Shown here piece after piece: positions 22,201 to 34,152 of a stretch of 64,000 bases of DNA; within the stretch, counting starts at the first letter, position 1; every line of letters starts with the position of its first letter. Under the pieces are notes generated by a model. The model was not told the origin of the DNA and searched no databases. It worked only from the letters and a program-made list of their open reading frames with translations. The DNA comes from Helicoverpa zea (taxonomy: Eukaryota; Arthropoda; Insecta; Lepidoptera; Noctuidae): NCBI RefSeq assembly GCF_022581195.2, contig NC_061452.1, positions 6,021,501 through 6,085,500 on the forward strand, in the 5' to 3' direction. The position numbers were made by a program, and so were the translations under genes.

Positions 22201-25090
22201 GATTGATATTTTCTTTATCCCTATATTACATTTCCAGCCCTGAAGCATCTCCACCCAAAGATGACATGACAAAAGAAACTGTAGCCCAAATTGAAGTGGC
22301 CTCAGAGCCTAAGACCGTGACTGTGCGGGAACCTCACGAGGAGAAACAGAATTCCGTCGAAGAAAAACCTGAGGAAGCGAGGGAAGTAGACATCGTTGAA
22401 GACATGAAGCCCATGGATTTCCTAGAGGACAGCCAACAACTACCACAGATTGTCGAAAATCAAGATCAAGGTAATTTGTGTTCTTGTCTTTAAACATTAT
22501 ATTTTAAGAGTATATACAATGTGTATTGTTTTATTTATATTTATTTGTTTACTCAGTAGATCGACACGACCACAGCTCGTCCGACTCAGATCAAGACGGA
22601 CAAGTCAAGAGGCCTAATCGCAGACATTCATCCTTCAGAAAAACTCTTCGATTATCTTCTGAACAAATTGTAAGATCTTTACCTATCAACATACATCAAA
22701 ACAAATATTTAAAAATAGAATTTTAACATTATTTTATTTTCTTGCAGAAAAATCTAAATCTCCGCGAAGGTATGAATGAAATGGTGTTCAGTGTGACCAC
22801 GGCTTACCAAGGCACCACGCGGTGCAAATGTAACGTCTTCCGGTGGAGATATGACGACAAAATTGTCATCTCAGATATCGACGGCACTATCACCAAGTAT
22901 GAATCATTCTAATAACGAATTAAAAACAAAAATAACTTTACTTCTTGGTATAAATACGACTGATTAGATAATTATAATTATTTTTATAAATGAATCATTT
23001 TTAGGTCTGATGTTTTGGGCCACATTTTCCCGTTAGTCGGCAAAGATTGGGCGCAGGCTGGAGTGGCGCAGCTATTCACTAAGATCAAGAATAATGGATA
23101 CCAGTTATTGTACTTGTCAGCAAGAGCTATTGGACAAGCCAGAGTAAGTAATAGACACACGCCGTGCAAATCTATTTTTAAACACTTTAAAAAAGGTAGC
23201 CTTTTCCCTTTTTTTTACTTTAGTGTATATTTTCAATTAATTCTAAGCATTTCCTGGGGTAAAACAAAGTATAGTTTTCTACTTGCATCTTGTTACTGTA
23301 TTCAATGAGACAGAGCCGACCCAAAGGCCGAAAGAGGAGAAGACAGCAAAGACTAGCTAGCTATTACTGTCTTCCCAAGTAAAGACTAGCTAACTACTTC
23401 TGACTTTACCCATACAACTTTTTTTTTAACAATGGTTTCATTAACTTCATCAGGTGACACGCGAGTACCTTCGCTCAATCAGACAAGGCGAGCTTTCTTT
23501 GCCCGACGGGCCTCTACTACTGAACCCCACGTCGTTACTCCGCGCCTTCCATCGGGAAGTCATTGAGAAGAAGCCTGAAGAGTTCAAGATCCAGTGCCTC
23601 GCCGATATCAAGGCGCTGTTCCCGCAGGGCTCGAATCCTTTCTATGCGGGCTATGGCAATAGAGTCAATGTTAGTATTCAAATATTTTTTTAAGTTTTTT
23701 TTTTAATAATTATGAGTTTATGATCCAACTAAAACCTTTTTCGATCTACAGGATGTATGCGCATATCAAGCAGTTGGCATTCCGATCGTGAGAATTTTCA
23801 CAATCAATTACAAGGGAGAACTAAAACACGAACTGACTCAAACATTCCAATCCACGTAAGTAATGCCGCTTTCCGCCTTTTTAGTAAGCTTTCCGTCACG
23901 TTCTGTTTCACGTTGCGTAGTCACTAACACCATATTTTACTCACTGTACTGAGTATTATATTTTTATTTCAGTTACCACGTGCAAAGTGACATGGTCGAT
24001 GATTTCTTCCCACCACAGTCAACTGAAATAATAGTTAGCTAGCGCGAGGTTTAGGTGTCAAAATTATATAACTTTAGTTATTGAAAATTTCGCGAACACA
24101 CGATAATAAGCCGGTAAGCCGAATGAGATGACTTGTAAGGCTTGATCACGTTTGCGGCTGCACAATCATTCATTTTCAAAAACAAATAATAATACCATGT
24201 AACCAAAATTTTCTGTAACGCCATAACTAGCTGGATACTAAAAAAATACTGACAAATAACTTGCAATCATCGACATGTCATCTGTTCTGTCTTTATATCT
24301 GTATTGGTTTTATGTTTAGTGGTGTTTGTATTACTTTAACATATTGACCGTAAAGCTATACTTCAGGTCAATTTATTTTCGTTCATTTTCCTGATGCACA
24401 CAACTCTTCAGTTTTATTTTATGTTTAATCATCACCAAAACACTTACATGAAATTTAAATCACAACAAGGATCTCATGAATGACTTTTTCAGTTGAATGA
24501 TTAACAGCAACATGCTCGTACCCGTAAAATAACTATTCAATTCTAAATAACTATGCATTTACTATTCGAGAATCGTTTACTCATGATTCAAGTCTACTAA
24601 TGTCTTTATAAAATCTATGTGGCACCTGTGAATGGACAATGAATATGAGCATGTCAAAACAAACTGCATATATTAAAACTGTAAAAAGCAGATCAATGCT
24701 AACATAAAGATTAACTGTCGTAAAAGACGGGAGATGGTTAATACTTAGCACACTGAAATTAGCGAGAGCATAAATATACTTTAATTCACATACAGACATG
24801 AAATATTGGGACACATCACAATGTTGCATTGTCGAGTCGGCTCATTCGTTTTGGAAAATGTCTGTTGTGATGTTTATTATCAATAAGGTAAACAATATCA
24901 TACTGTGTATGTAATATTAATTGTGATTGTCGTCGTCAGGTACCCCCACATGTCGGTGCTGGTGGACCAGGTGTTCCCGCCGGCGCAGTGCGAGCCCAGC
25001 GACGAGTTCTCGCAGACCGTGTTCTGGAGGGAGCCGCTCCCCGACGTCGAACTGCCCCCCGCATGCCCACCGCCGCCCAAACATCATTAA
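16229..25090 (+). CDS. Lpin: Lipin, Mg2+-dependent phosphatidate phosphatase
   Basis: Lipin converts phosphatidate to diacylglycerol at the ER and also acts as a nuclear co-regulator. Coding exons, all phase-consistent: 16229-16417, 18520-18752, 19097-19579, (cassette 19700-19795), 20625-20983, 21211-21352, 21509-21701, 22010-22143, 22238-22470, 22557-22669, 22748-22896, 23005-23143, 23454-23669, 23752-23855, then 24940-25090, or instead 23973-24042. The long form is 945 residues, or 977 with the cassette. The N-LIP domain opens with MNYIGKFIANF and LDIHMKLGESGEAFFV. A basic run (GKKKKKTRKASSKKHQRK) is the likely nuclear signal. The C-LIP/HAD domain has catalytic DIDGT near residues 736-740. 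The co-activator motif LxxIL reads LGHIF here. The C-terminus FWREPLP is conserved. The start (gccATG at 16229) follows two uORFs; M4 (MNYIGK) is the family's usual first Met. Confidence 0.93.
16418..18519 (+). other. Lipin intron after the N-LIP exon
   Basis: A 2.1-kb AT-rich intron from gtaaga to ttgaacag, in phase 0. Short frames inside it (16820-17130, and a 43-codon ORF near 18052) show no recognisable domain. Confidence 0.7.
19700..19795 (+). other. Lipin 96-nt symmetric cassette exon
   Basis: The acceptor 'cctcatttcag' and a donor 'cacgc|gtaata' bracket exactly 96 nt with phase 2 on both sides, so inclusion or skipping keeps the frame. It encodes 32 residues including NLKLNGDNRIPLALSDTAFE, and its end resembles the end of the preceding exon (SDTEVHAA against FEVHAA). 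If the weak donor is not used, a stop (TAA) follows one codon later and would give a truncated protein of about 335 residues containing N-LIP and the basic run but no catalytic domain. Confidence 0.6.
21593..21910 (+). repeat. 160-bp tandem duplication carrying the 3' part of a Lipin exon
   Basis: Bases 21593-21752 repeat at 21753-21910 with a 160-bp period and no visible mismatch. The unit contains the 3' part of exon 21509-21701, its donor (gtaagt at 21702 and 21862), the start of the next intron and an acceptor-like 'tgtgtgctag'. The second copy therefore forms a possible alternative exon (about 21723-21861) that stays in frame from the phase-2 upstream exon: K-GRYTCMEFC then AAAEGRLVVRVGDRAM. 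It lacks residues encoded by the first part of the original exon. It may be real or an assembly artefact. Confidence 0.8.
23973..24042 (+). other. Alternative short terminal exon of Lipin
   Basis: The acceptor 'tttttatttcag' precedes a 70-nt open end that joins exon 23752-23855 in phase 2 and stops with TAG. It encodes TYHVQSDMVDDFFPP then QSTEIIVS. The downstream terminal exon starts in the same phase with TYPHMSVLVDQVFPP, so the two are related in pattern and compete for the same donor. The short form (918 residues) ends before the conserved FWREPLP segment. A candidate poly(A) signal ATTAAA lies near 24672. Confidence 0.8.
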
Positions 25091-25879
25091 TCACTTTACT
25101 ACCCACTTTCTATACACCTATATCTTATCCAAAAACTATCTCGCTTTTTATTACATAAGATTGAACTATAGCAATGTGCCTAAACTCTGCTTGGCTTAAT
25201 CTACAGTTAAAATGGAAAGACAATTAAAACTAGGTTATTAATTAACTAGTTTCGAAACACGTAGACATAGCTGGAATTATAGTTTCATTTGGGCTGCTTT
25301 AGATTTAGGATGTTTAGTTTCTTATGTCGTTAGTTGAAATATAATGATAACTGAATTGTATGTAGTGAATACCAAAAACAATATAAAATGCTTAACTTGT
25401 AGTATATCGTGTGTGTTACGTAAGTTCGATAGATGTTCTGTGATGTGTCTAGCGGATTATTTTCGTAAGTCTACTTTCTGCAGTAGCGTATATGTACTTT
25501 TGATGAGGGTGTTAATATTATTTACAATTTATTCTCTGCGAAGACTGTGAATGCATGATAGTAAATGATTTGCAGATTAGGTTACAAAGGAATCAAGTTA
25601 AGTTTTGGTTTCGTCGATTATGTAAGCTGTGATGTCGTCGACTGATTACGATGCTTTATTTTTATACTGTGATTACCTATTTGTACGTGCTAAGTTATAT
25701 TTGTGTTAAAGCAATACACATTCGTAAAATGCAGAGGCCTAGCTTCTGATAGATTTATTATATTCTTTGTAATCAATACCTCTTTAATGATTTTGAAACT
25801 TTGATTTAGTTAATATTATGTCTAATTAGAATTTGGTATATTTTTTAAAATAATTTATTGTTGTTTCTGTGATTGTTTC

Positions 25880-25885
25880 AATAAA
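25880..25885 (+). terminator. Poly(A) signal of the long Lipin transcript
   Basis: AATAAA lies about 790 bp after the Lipin stop, followed by a T/G-rich stretch (attgttttgtattttcctcg). The 3' UTR 25091 to about 25910 is otherwise AT-rich with no recognised element. Confidence 0.65.
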
Positions 25886-25911
25886 TATTTTCAGAAATAA
25901 CGAAATATTGT

Positions 25912-26740
25912 TTTGTATTTTCCTCGTTCGATACTATTATTATCGTTGCCAATAATTAGATGTCATATGTTTATCGTAGACTTATCGGTGCTAATGATTA
26001 GCGAGCGCAAGGTTCAGGTACGTGATCCTGGCTGGGTCAATTATGTTTTGTCTATGGGCTTTCTTTAATTATAAGAAATAATGATAGTGGAGACTCTTAT
26101 TGTTTCGTTATTAAAGCTGCACGTGATTTCAAATCCCAGTGTATCTATGTAGAAATATTGTAGTAAAATTCCTATACGGAAAGGAGAGATGGGGAGCGAC
26201 TTGAAAACTCATTTTCTTGCTGTTCCCCGCAGTTTCACCTGCGTCCAAAAGGAATTACTTCTCGTATCAAGGATAAGAGTATAACGATATGCCTACAACT
26301 TGTTGCGTCAGCCATCTGTCAGTGAACATCCCCTCAAAACCAGAACACCTATTTTAGAGAATAGCTAGAAAAGCACGACACACTGTGGCATGGATTTCGG
26401 GTTTCATAGACATCCGATTAGTAACCTCGAAAGTGATGACTTTTATGCCTGAATATCTGTCGGAAGACCACATACATACTTTAAAATTGTACCATTATAG
26501 TATAGACTCATAAACGGCTCATTGAGAAATTTTTATTCAAAAATTTGTATGAAGCCGACAGAATAAAAGGACATATCTCCGGTCTCGCACAATTGGCCCT
26601 AATTATTTTTCAGGGAGTCAATCTTTGAATTATTTGATTTTTTTTGATATATTGCATTATAAGGCCAGGGGTGCGAACACATTAGGGCTGCCCATTCACA
26701 TCCAATCATGGGTGACAGATTTTTTTGAAGGAGAAACATA
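25912..26740. other. Intergenic stretch after Lipin
   Basis: No gene or clear repeat recognised between the Lipin poly(A) region and the MITE that begins at 26741. Confidence 0.5.
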
Positions 26741-27132
26741 AGGGTGCGTCCACATCTGCGGCGTGCTGCAAATGTGCAGCACGCCAGCCGATTGCGAGCT
26801 GCCTGCGAGCTGCGCGCATGCAGGAATTGCAATAGTTTGGTTCGCCTCTTTAGCGCAACTCATGCAAGGCTCGTATAGAGCGCGTGAGCGGCACGCGATC
26901 TGCGCGCACTCAGTTCTCGCCCTTACAGTTCCATTTACTGGCTCAGTACTATCGAAGATAACTAGCGCGTCGCGCGCCGCCTGCGCGCTGATCGCGTACG
27001 GCGCTTAGGTCGCGCGCGAACTACGCGCGGGCGGCGCACGAACAAAAATGCACGCGCGCAGCTCGCGGGCAGGTCGCAAATGGCTCGCGAGCTGCACATT
27101 CGCGACACATTCGCCAGATATGGACGCACCCT
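26741..27132. mobile_element. GC-rich MITE with long imperfect terminal inverted repeats
   Basis: The left end agggtgcgtccacatctg is matched inversely by cagatatggacgcaccct at the right end. Pairing continues imperfectly inward for roughly 80 bp through gcgagctg/cagctcgc motifs. The 392-bp interior is dominated by short GCGCGC, GCGAGC and related words, far GC-richer than its flanks. It has no transposase. The superfamily is not determined and no target duplication is obvious. Open frames on both strands here reflect composition only. Confidence 0.75.
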
Positions 27133-27437
27133 AAAAAACTTTGATAGCGATAGTGTAAGGCGCACATCCTACGAAAAGTTGGTCAGAAAATCCTTGTCAG
27201 ACAGCCCAAATAAAAATCGGCCCGATTCCCACTTCACTGGTTTGGTTGCTTCACTGTTCCAGATAATTAAAAATCGTTTGTTTCGACGAGAATTTTATAA
27301 AAACTCAACTGACTAAACAAAGAATTGACTAGAAAGAACTATCTGGTACTGAATGTAGATGAAAACGTGAGGAACAGTCTAAATAAAACAGGAAGGTAGT
27401 ACGTAAAACAATATTATTCTTTTGTAGAACTCCTTTG

Positions 27438-28748
27438 CTATGTTTCATCCTCCTCCATGGCATCTCCGTCCTCAGCATCCTCATCATCTTCTTCTTCATC
27501 ATCATCACTGGCTACATCTAAATCTTTATGGAATCCTTTGCCTTTAGTCCAGTGGCACTTTATCACAACTTTAAACTTTGCCATTTGTATCCCCAGGAGT
27601 TTTAATATGCTTGCTTGCTCTGGTGTTAGAGGAACTCCTTTTTTACAAACCTAAAAAAAACATAATAATTAAGTTTAATTGTTTATATTTATAGCTATTT
27701 CCCTAACCTCACATTTAAAACTGGCCAAGTGAGAGTGGGAACCCTAATAAAAGTTATAGTGAGTGTATTTGATGTGCTTGATCCATTGTCAGAGTAAAGC
27801 AGCTGAATTTATTGATATGGAATTTAGCATGAAGACCAGCAATACTCTCAAGATGATAAGGTTGTACAGACAAAGAAGCAGATATAACCAGCATGTTTAC
27901 AATAAAAATCTTACCTGATATTCTTTAATGAGGTTTATAACACCTCTTTCTAGTGACGTAGGTAGCCCAAGTCGTCTTAAGTGTGGTTCTATTGTGTGTG
28001 AGAAGTCAGCAAGAGGGCCTTGTGGGAGAATAACATCTTTTGTAGCGACAAACCCTGCACGTGCATATTCAGCATCACGGAAGTCTTTGAACCATTGCAG
28101 AACTTCAGGTACATCCTTATTTGTCATCAATAAACCACATTGACCCTTAAGTCTCTTGGACAACTGAAAAAGTTTCAGAATTAAAAAAAAGAAATTATCA
28201 ATAAAAGATGATCTGAGAAACAAAATAGGGGAAAAAAATTTACTTCAAATATGGAACTCGCTTTGCTCCATATAAAAATTTTCACAGGTTTATCTGAGAT
28301 ATCACAACTCACCAGGTTCAATTGGTCTTCGGCTTCATCACTTTTAGTCCTTCCTAGTGCCACAGCCATGACTTTATTTTTACCAAAGAAGAATCTTGAG
28401 TCTTTCCACTCATTGCGCAAGTCTTTTAACTTTGTGTTGCGCATGTTATCAACAGTAAACAGAAATATATGTTCATATTTAGACAGGGAATTCCTTATTT
28501 CTTCTATTATTTTCTGTTTTAATAATAATCCTTTTTTGTTTGTTTTTGTTAGTGAAACTGAAATATAAAATGTTGATTGACATGTGAGTAAAATAATACA
28601 CTAAAAATATAGTAGAGTAAATGAATTCCACCCCTAAGGTGATCAACCAACCAAATATTTATAACTTTTGTATTCAAGAGTTGCAGAAATAAAATACACG
28701 TAACTACTACATTATCTTACCTTTCTTATCCCTTTTTGATTTCGGCAT
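27438..28748 (-). CDS. mRTO4: MRTO4, mRNA turnover protein 4 / ribosome assembly factor
   Basis: MRTO4 is a nucleolar paralogue of ribosomal stalk protein P0 (uL10) that holds its site on pre-60S particles until P0 replaces it. Exons on the - strand are 28748-28721, 28557-28313, 28163-27915 and 27650-27438, giving 244 residues (family about 240). The start MPKSKRDKK|VSLTKTNKKG is typical. Next come MRNTKLKDLRNEWKDSRFFF, GKNKVMAVALGRTKSDE, LSKRLKGQCGLLMTNKD, YARAGFVATKDV and LRRLGLPTSLERGV. The tail after DLDVASDDDEEEDDEDAEDG is strongly acidic. All junctions are canonical and phases agree (1, 0, 0). It converges with Lipin across about 1.5 kb that includes a MITE. Recognition is confident. 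Confidence 0.93.
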
Positions 28749-29082
28749 TTTTGGTTGTAATATTTACTGCACCTTTGTTATATAATGCTAGAGACTTCTT
28801 AAATGACCAATTTTTTATTATTACTATTACGATTAACTAAAATATGGTTTAAATAATTAGATCGAACACATACAATCTAACCTCAAAATTCTATGAAAGA
28901 AGCAAACATGCCTCAGAATAGAAACATGCTCGCTCGACAAATGTCAAGTATGTCGTCTTATTGACAAATGACGTTAAAAATATGACAGTGACAATAGTCA
29001 CTTCGACAAAATTATTGTCTTTTATTGTAATCTTTTCTTTGCGAATCGACTAAATCTTCAGTACCTTAGAAAGACGATGGAT
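28749..29082. other. MRTO4 upstream region
   Basis: AT-rich sequence upstream of the MRTO4 start, presumably its promoter and 5' leader. No core promoter element is convincing. It ends at the foldback element. Confidence 0.45.
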
Positions 29083-30394
29083 CAAAATTGCCCCACGTCC
29101 TATAACAATGTGACGTATCTCAAAAAAAAGATAAAAATGTTTAAAAAAATATGACATACTCTCTAATTCATTTTTTTTACACCTTCATACGAAAAAAATG
29201 CTTTAAAAATTGTTCAGGCGCTGTTATGAAAACATCGTTCATAGGACTATTTATGGACTATTTCATTAAAATATTTTTTTGTTTGATAGGGTATACCTCA
29301 CAGGTGGTCCCATAATCATCAGGTCAGGATCTGATGATGGAAACCCTGAGAAATACAGGGCAACTTTTGAAAGTTGTAGGCATGCGCAGGATAAAAACTT
29401 GACTATAAGGTGTATGTCTTATAACAATATGCAACAGTGAAAGTTTGGAGCTGACCTGATGATGGAGACGAAAGAAGGTCGAGGGAACTCGACAACCGAA
29501 TATGTAAACTACCTCGTGTTTGGGCTCATATTATTTGTATTGAATAGACCTTTGCAACAGTGAAGGTTTGAAGCTGACTTGATGATGGAGACCAGACAAC
29601 TGAATATGTGAACTGCCTCGTGTTTGGGCTTATATTATTCGTATTGATAAGAACTTTCCACTTATGCGGATAGTGACAACTGTGCTTGTCACTGAAAAGC
29701 CAAAAATAAAAATAAAAACTTTTTACAATAAAAAAACTTCCAAAAACACTGAAAAGCAAAAAAAAATAGTCTTAGGAGCATCGGCCTAGAAGTCGGTGGG
29801 GAAATAAACTTAGGTACATCCTTTAGACACCGACTTCTGAGGTAGTTTAAATATTTTCTTGTCGAGTTCCCTCGCCCTTCTCTGGTCTCCATCATCAAGT
29901 CAGCTTCAAACCTTCACTGTTGCAAAGGTCTATTCAATACAAATAATATGAGCCCAAACACGAGGTAGTTTACATATTCGGTTGTCGAGTTCCCTCGACC
30001 TTCTTTCGTCTCCATCATCAGGTCAGCTCCAAACCTTTACTGTTGCATATTGTTGTAAGACATACACCTTATAGTCAAGTTTTTTCCTGCGCATGCCTAC
30101 AACTTTCAAAAGTTGCCCTGGCTTTCTCAGGGTTTCCATCATGAGATCCTGGCCTGATGATTATGGGACCACCTGTGAGGTATACCCTATCAAACAAAAA
30201 AATATTTTAATAAAATAGTCCATAAATAGTCCTATGAACGATGTTTTCATAACAGCGCCTGAACAATTTTTAAAGCATTTTTTTCGTATGAAGGTGTAAA
30301 AAAAATGAATTAGAGAGTATGTCATATTTTTTTAAACATTTTCATCTTTTTTTTGAGATACGTCACATTGTTATAGGACGTGGGGCAATTTTGT
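29083..30394. mobile_element. Foldback element with about 514-bp inverted arms
   Basis: Left arm 29083-29596 and right arm 29881-30393 are near-perfect reverse complements, ending caaaattgccccacgtcc / ggacgtggggcaattttg. Each arm carries sub-repeats: for example the block starting caacagtgaa recurs with a 123-bp period (29432 and 29555). The 284-bp spacer includes a small hairpin (agaagtcggtg...caccgacttct). 'atggat' flanks both ends (29077-29082 and 30395-30400) and may be a 6-bp target duplication. It has no coding capacity. It sits between the divergent MRTO4 and 14-3-3 genes. Confidence 0.88.
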
Positions 30395-30400
30395 ATGGAT

Positions 30401-31395
30401 TGTGATCCGTCTTCTTTTGTGTTCAAAATATGATAATAATAACGAAGCGATGTAAACACAGAAAAAAATAATAGTTTTCTGATATTCCTCATACTTCTTT
30501 AGTAAAGAACGAATTTAAGACGAACTCATTTTGATCATGTTATCAAGAACTCCTGACACTGTGTTGTTTTATGCAAGAATGTTCGAGAAGTGGATATAGT
30601 ATTTAGTTCCCGTACCCAAAAAGACAAACGGGACCCTATTACAAAGACTTCGCTGTCTGTCATCACGCTACATCTCGTACCCCGTGATATTTAGTCATTC
30701 TTCGCCCGACACTTCTAACCTGTTGAATGATTGATTTGGGGGTGCAAAAAGTAAGGCCAGTGTTTGGGTGTTCATAGACATTTGCCCAGTCATATGCTTT
30801 TCAGATTTATTCATTACATGGTGATGGCGATATCATCTGAGACATGCTTCTCTGAGATCGTCTTCGAAGGGGTGGATCTTTGTCACGGGTTAGCATTCAC
30901 CACCGTTAAACTACACCCTATCTTATAAAACGCTTTAGTTGTTTGTTTTACTAGGATAGTTTTTGATATTTATTGTAAATTTATATGTAAATAAAATAAC
31001 CATCTAAGTCTAAAAATATATAACCTCATAATCTTATAAAATATCATAAATACATTTTCATATTTTAGCGAAGGAATCAAAAACCATAGCATGCGCGTAA
31101 CACCTGAGATTTTACTTTGAGATCAAGGCATATTTAACAAGTCATTCAAAAGTTGCGCGTTTTTATCATCACTTCCTGTTACAAAACGAAGATACCTATT
31201 ATGTACCATGATTACTGTTCACTACTTGTTATCTCTTTTGTATCCCCGTGTATTAGAATGAGTGCGCAATACATTCGAAATACGTACTCAATGTGAATAC
31301 GTAGCACTGAACTACGCTTCCATCGTAGTAATCCAAGATGGCCGACTCGTAATGTGAACCCTGTTCCGTTTTTGTTTCCCCTCTGGCCCCGCTGC
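30401..31395. other. Intergenic, upstream of 14-3-3
   Basis: No gene or repeat recognised; AT-rich until about 31300, where the sequence becomes promoter-like. Confidence 0.45.
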
Positions 31396-31484
31396 CGTCA
31401 GTGTAGTATATCGTTCACCGCAAGACAAAAACCGATATTGTGTTGTAATTTGCTGGTTTAATTACTTTATTTCCCTTCCAACAA
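31396..31484 (+). promoter_or_regulatory. Candidate transcription start and non-coding exon 1 of 14-3-3
   Basis: An arthropod initiator-like TCAGTG lies at about 31398. It is followed by leader sequence ending at a strong donor (ccaacaa|gtaagt, 31484/31485). The coding exon begins after an acceptor at 34116, so an upstream UTR exon is required. A second, GC-rich candidate first exon ending at 33954 (ctacccaag|gtgcga) also exists, so two promoters are possible. Confidence 0.5.
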
Positions 31485-34116
31485 GTAAGTGTATTAAAAT
31501 TATACTAAGTGGATGTAATTTTATGTGTTTATCTCGAAGTGTCTATGTTTAAAATTCGTTTTCTCACAAATCTGTGACTGTGACGCATAGAAGGAGTGCC
31601 CCTTTGCAGCAGCCATTTTGCCCGAGCCGGCGACACGATTTCGCGGTGCGGTTAGATATAATTCTAAATTTTTGTAATCGGGATTTATGTCCTTCTCAAA
31701 GGATTTACATTTATTAAGTACGTTGTAGTTTATACGTTAGTTATAATAAGAGTTTGCATACGACGAGATCGCCGCGTAAGTTGGATTTTTAGCTCTTATT
31801 TCATTTTCTTCATGATACGTGACTGAATTATATTTTTGGACAATTCATCAGGAACATGCAGATTGATTGTAAACTAACGATGTGATTTATATTTTATTCG
31901 TTAATTCATTTAGATCCGTTAGTAGTGCGTGGGTATCTTGAACGTTGGCGTATTCATAGAGGCAGCTAGCGATCACACTAGTGCGTCGTAATTTCGCCGT
32001 GCGTAGTCATGCCGTTATCTTGGTCAATTCAATAACTGTGTAATGTCATTGGAGGTAGTGCCAGTACATATTAAAAGGTAATTACTATCTACTTAACTTC
32101 GATGACATTCCACGAAAGTTAACGTTAATTACGTTGTGTAGGTAATTTGGTATACCTAGGCTGTAACTGTTAGACACATTCAATATTTGATCTAACGTTA
32201 GTGTCATTAGCTTCGATTAACTTACATCGCTTTTCAGATACCTACCTAGGCACGTGCGTGACATTGAGTCGACAGCACAATGCTCTCGTGTTTGTGATAC
32301 TGGATAATTATATTGTATATTATTATAACAAGGCTTACCTATGTTAATAAGTTAGTGAATAGTTTTCCTCATATTCGTTTCACATAATATGAGATCTATA
32401 CATAGGTAGGGCTCTTTCAGAAGATTTCTATTCCATCATTGACTTGCACAAGTAATTTGTTGGTTATTTAGTAGATTATATACATCTCTGCATGTTTTTA
32501 TGTTTTAATCTATCACAAAGGATAGGTATTAGCAAATTTTCATACAGAATCAAATACAATGCGGTTGACATTCTACAAGCACTGTAAACGAGGTAGTGAG
32601 TTTGGACAATTTTATCAACCAAGTGGGTCATAAATACCATTGGTTGATGGTAAAAAATATAAAGTTCTTCCTAATGCTTGATAGAATCTATACCCGAGTA
32701 AAACATTTGGCTAGACTTGGACATAACTTGGCATCCTAGCAATAATTAATGTTTTATCTATGGCTAAAGTACGGGGCTCGGTTCTCTTGTGATATTACCC
32801 CATGCCAACTCTAAATTTGTAATAAAGTATCTACTTGAAAAAATGAATAAATCTAAAGTTCTCAGTTGTAACTGCTACATTTGTTATGACACATTGCCCT
32901 TCAAAGATTGACATCATGCTAAGTAATGACTGATACATACCTACCTACATTTTATTAGAAGACTAATAGACTGGCATCTCTAGGTATACATTAATAATGA
33001 TTTGTTTAAGATTTATGTGGGTAAATGTAGCATAATTGTTTTTTTTTCTTGATAGAAATACTGATGCATTCAGTTTAAAGCTATTTTTACAAAGTGATGA
33101 AATTTTGTTTCAATAGCCGGATAACATCACAAATGGGTTTGATATCATGTTTGTGTAAAAATTAGCCCTTAGGAACTTGAATCAGGTTTTTTTATTGTAT
33201 TAGCTCCTGAACTGTTCTGTATTACATCAGCTTTTGCATTACATTTGAAATACCTCCCTCTAAACAATTTGGCTACCTGTACAAAACATTCCTCCTTTAT
33301 TACTCAATCCTTTCATCTCTGTAGATTGATGTCTTTTCATGAGTCATCTGCCAAAAAATATAATTGAATTGAGAAGCTCCTCCTATTTTTTGAAGTTGGT
33401 TAATAAGGACTATAGATATTACTACTGTATCTTGTGGGTCTAACTTAAGCAAAATCATTTTTAATAAATATTATTGATTTTTATTGTAAATTGCTTTTAT
33501 ATTTTTGAAGTGTTAACAGTATTATTCATTATTCAAATTTTTGATGAAATAATAAAACCAAACAACTTAAATATTATAGATAGTAATACTAGAGCCTTGC
33601 GTAAAAAGCTATAGGTAGGTAGATAGGGGTAGCGTGAGGTAGGCGCCGGGCGGACGGGCGCGGTGCACGAGGGGCGTACGGTGGGGGTGAGGGGTGTGTG
33701 CAATCGTCGCGCTAGTCGTATTTCGTCTGGAGTGTTTATCCCGCGTCGCCGGATCAATACTGTTGGCGCAGTGGCGGTGACCAAGCGGCGGCGCGGCGAC
33801 ACGGCGCGTGCCTAGCCTGCTAGTAGCTTGAGTCTGTGAGATGCTGTCAAACCGAGCGGACGCCGCGTCGATGTCGCGTTTGGCGTGAAAGGTGCTCTTT
33901 GAGCTTCGTTGAATTTTCATATTGCGCTAGTGCGCCCGCGAGCCTCTACCCAAGGTGCGACTTCCATCCATCCATGATGACACATACCCTATAAGCGATT
34001 CGCTTCGGTGAAAGTGACGCCCAAACGATTAGTCTTTCTGATAAACCCTAGGTAATTGCGATCCGCCATTTGTTTTCGAGTCAAATTGTTTATTCGTGGT
34101 TCATACTTAATTGCAG
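31485..34116 (+). other. 14-3-3 first intron, with a GC-rich island
   Basis: AT-rich for most of its length. 33640-33960 is strongly GC/CpG-rich and may be a second promoter with its own first exon. Open frames there on the - strand look compositional. The intron ends at the acceptor cttaattgcag (34116). Confidence 0.5.
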
Positions 34117-34152
34117 GGGCATCAGTGAATTAATCCTCTCCCATCGTCCACG

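Noticed and set aside
33533..33920. Minus-strand frames with basic and proline-rich protein upstream of 14-3-3
   Set aside because: They lie in a CpG-rich probable promoter and show no recognisable family.
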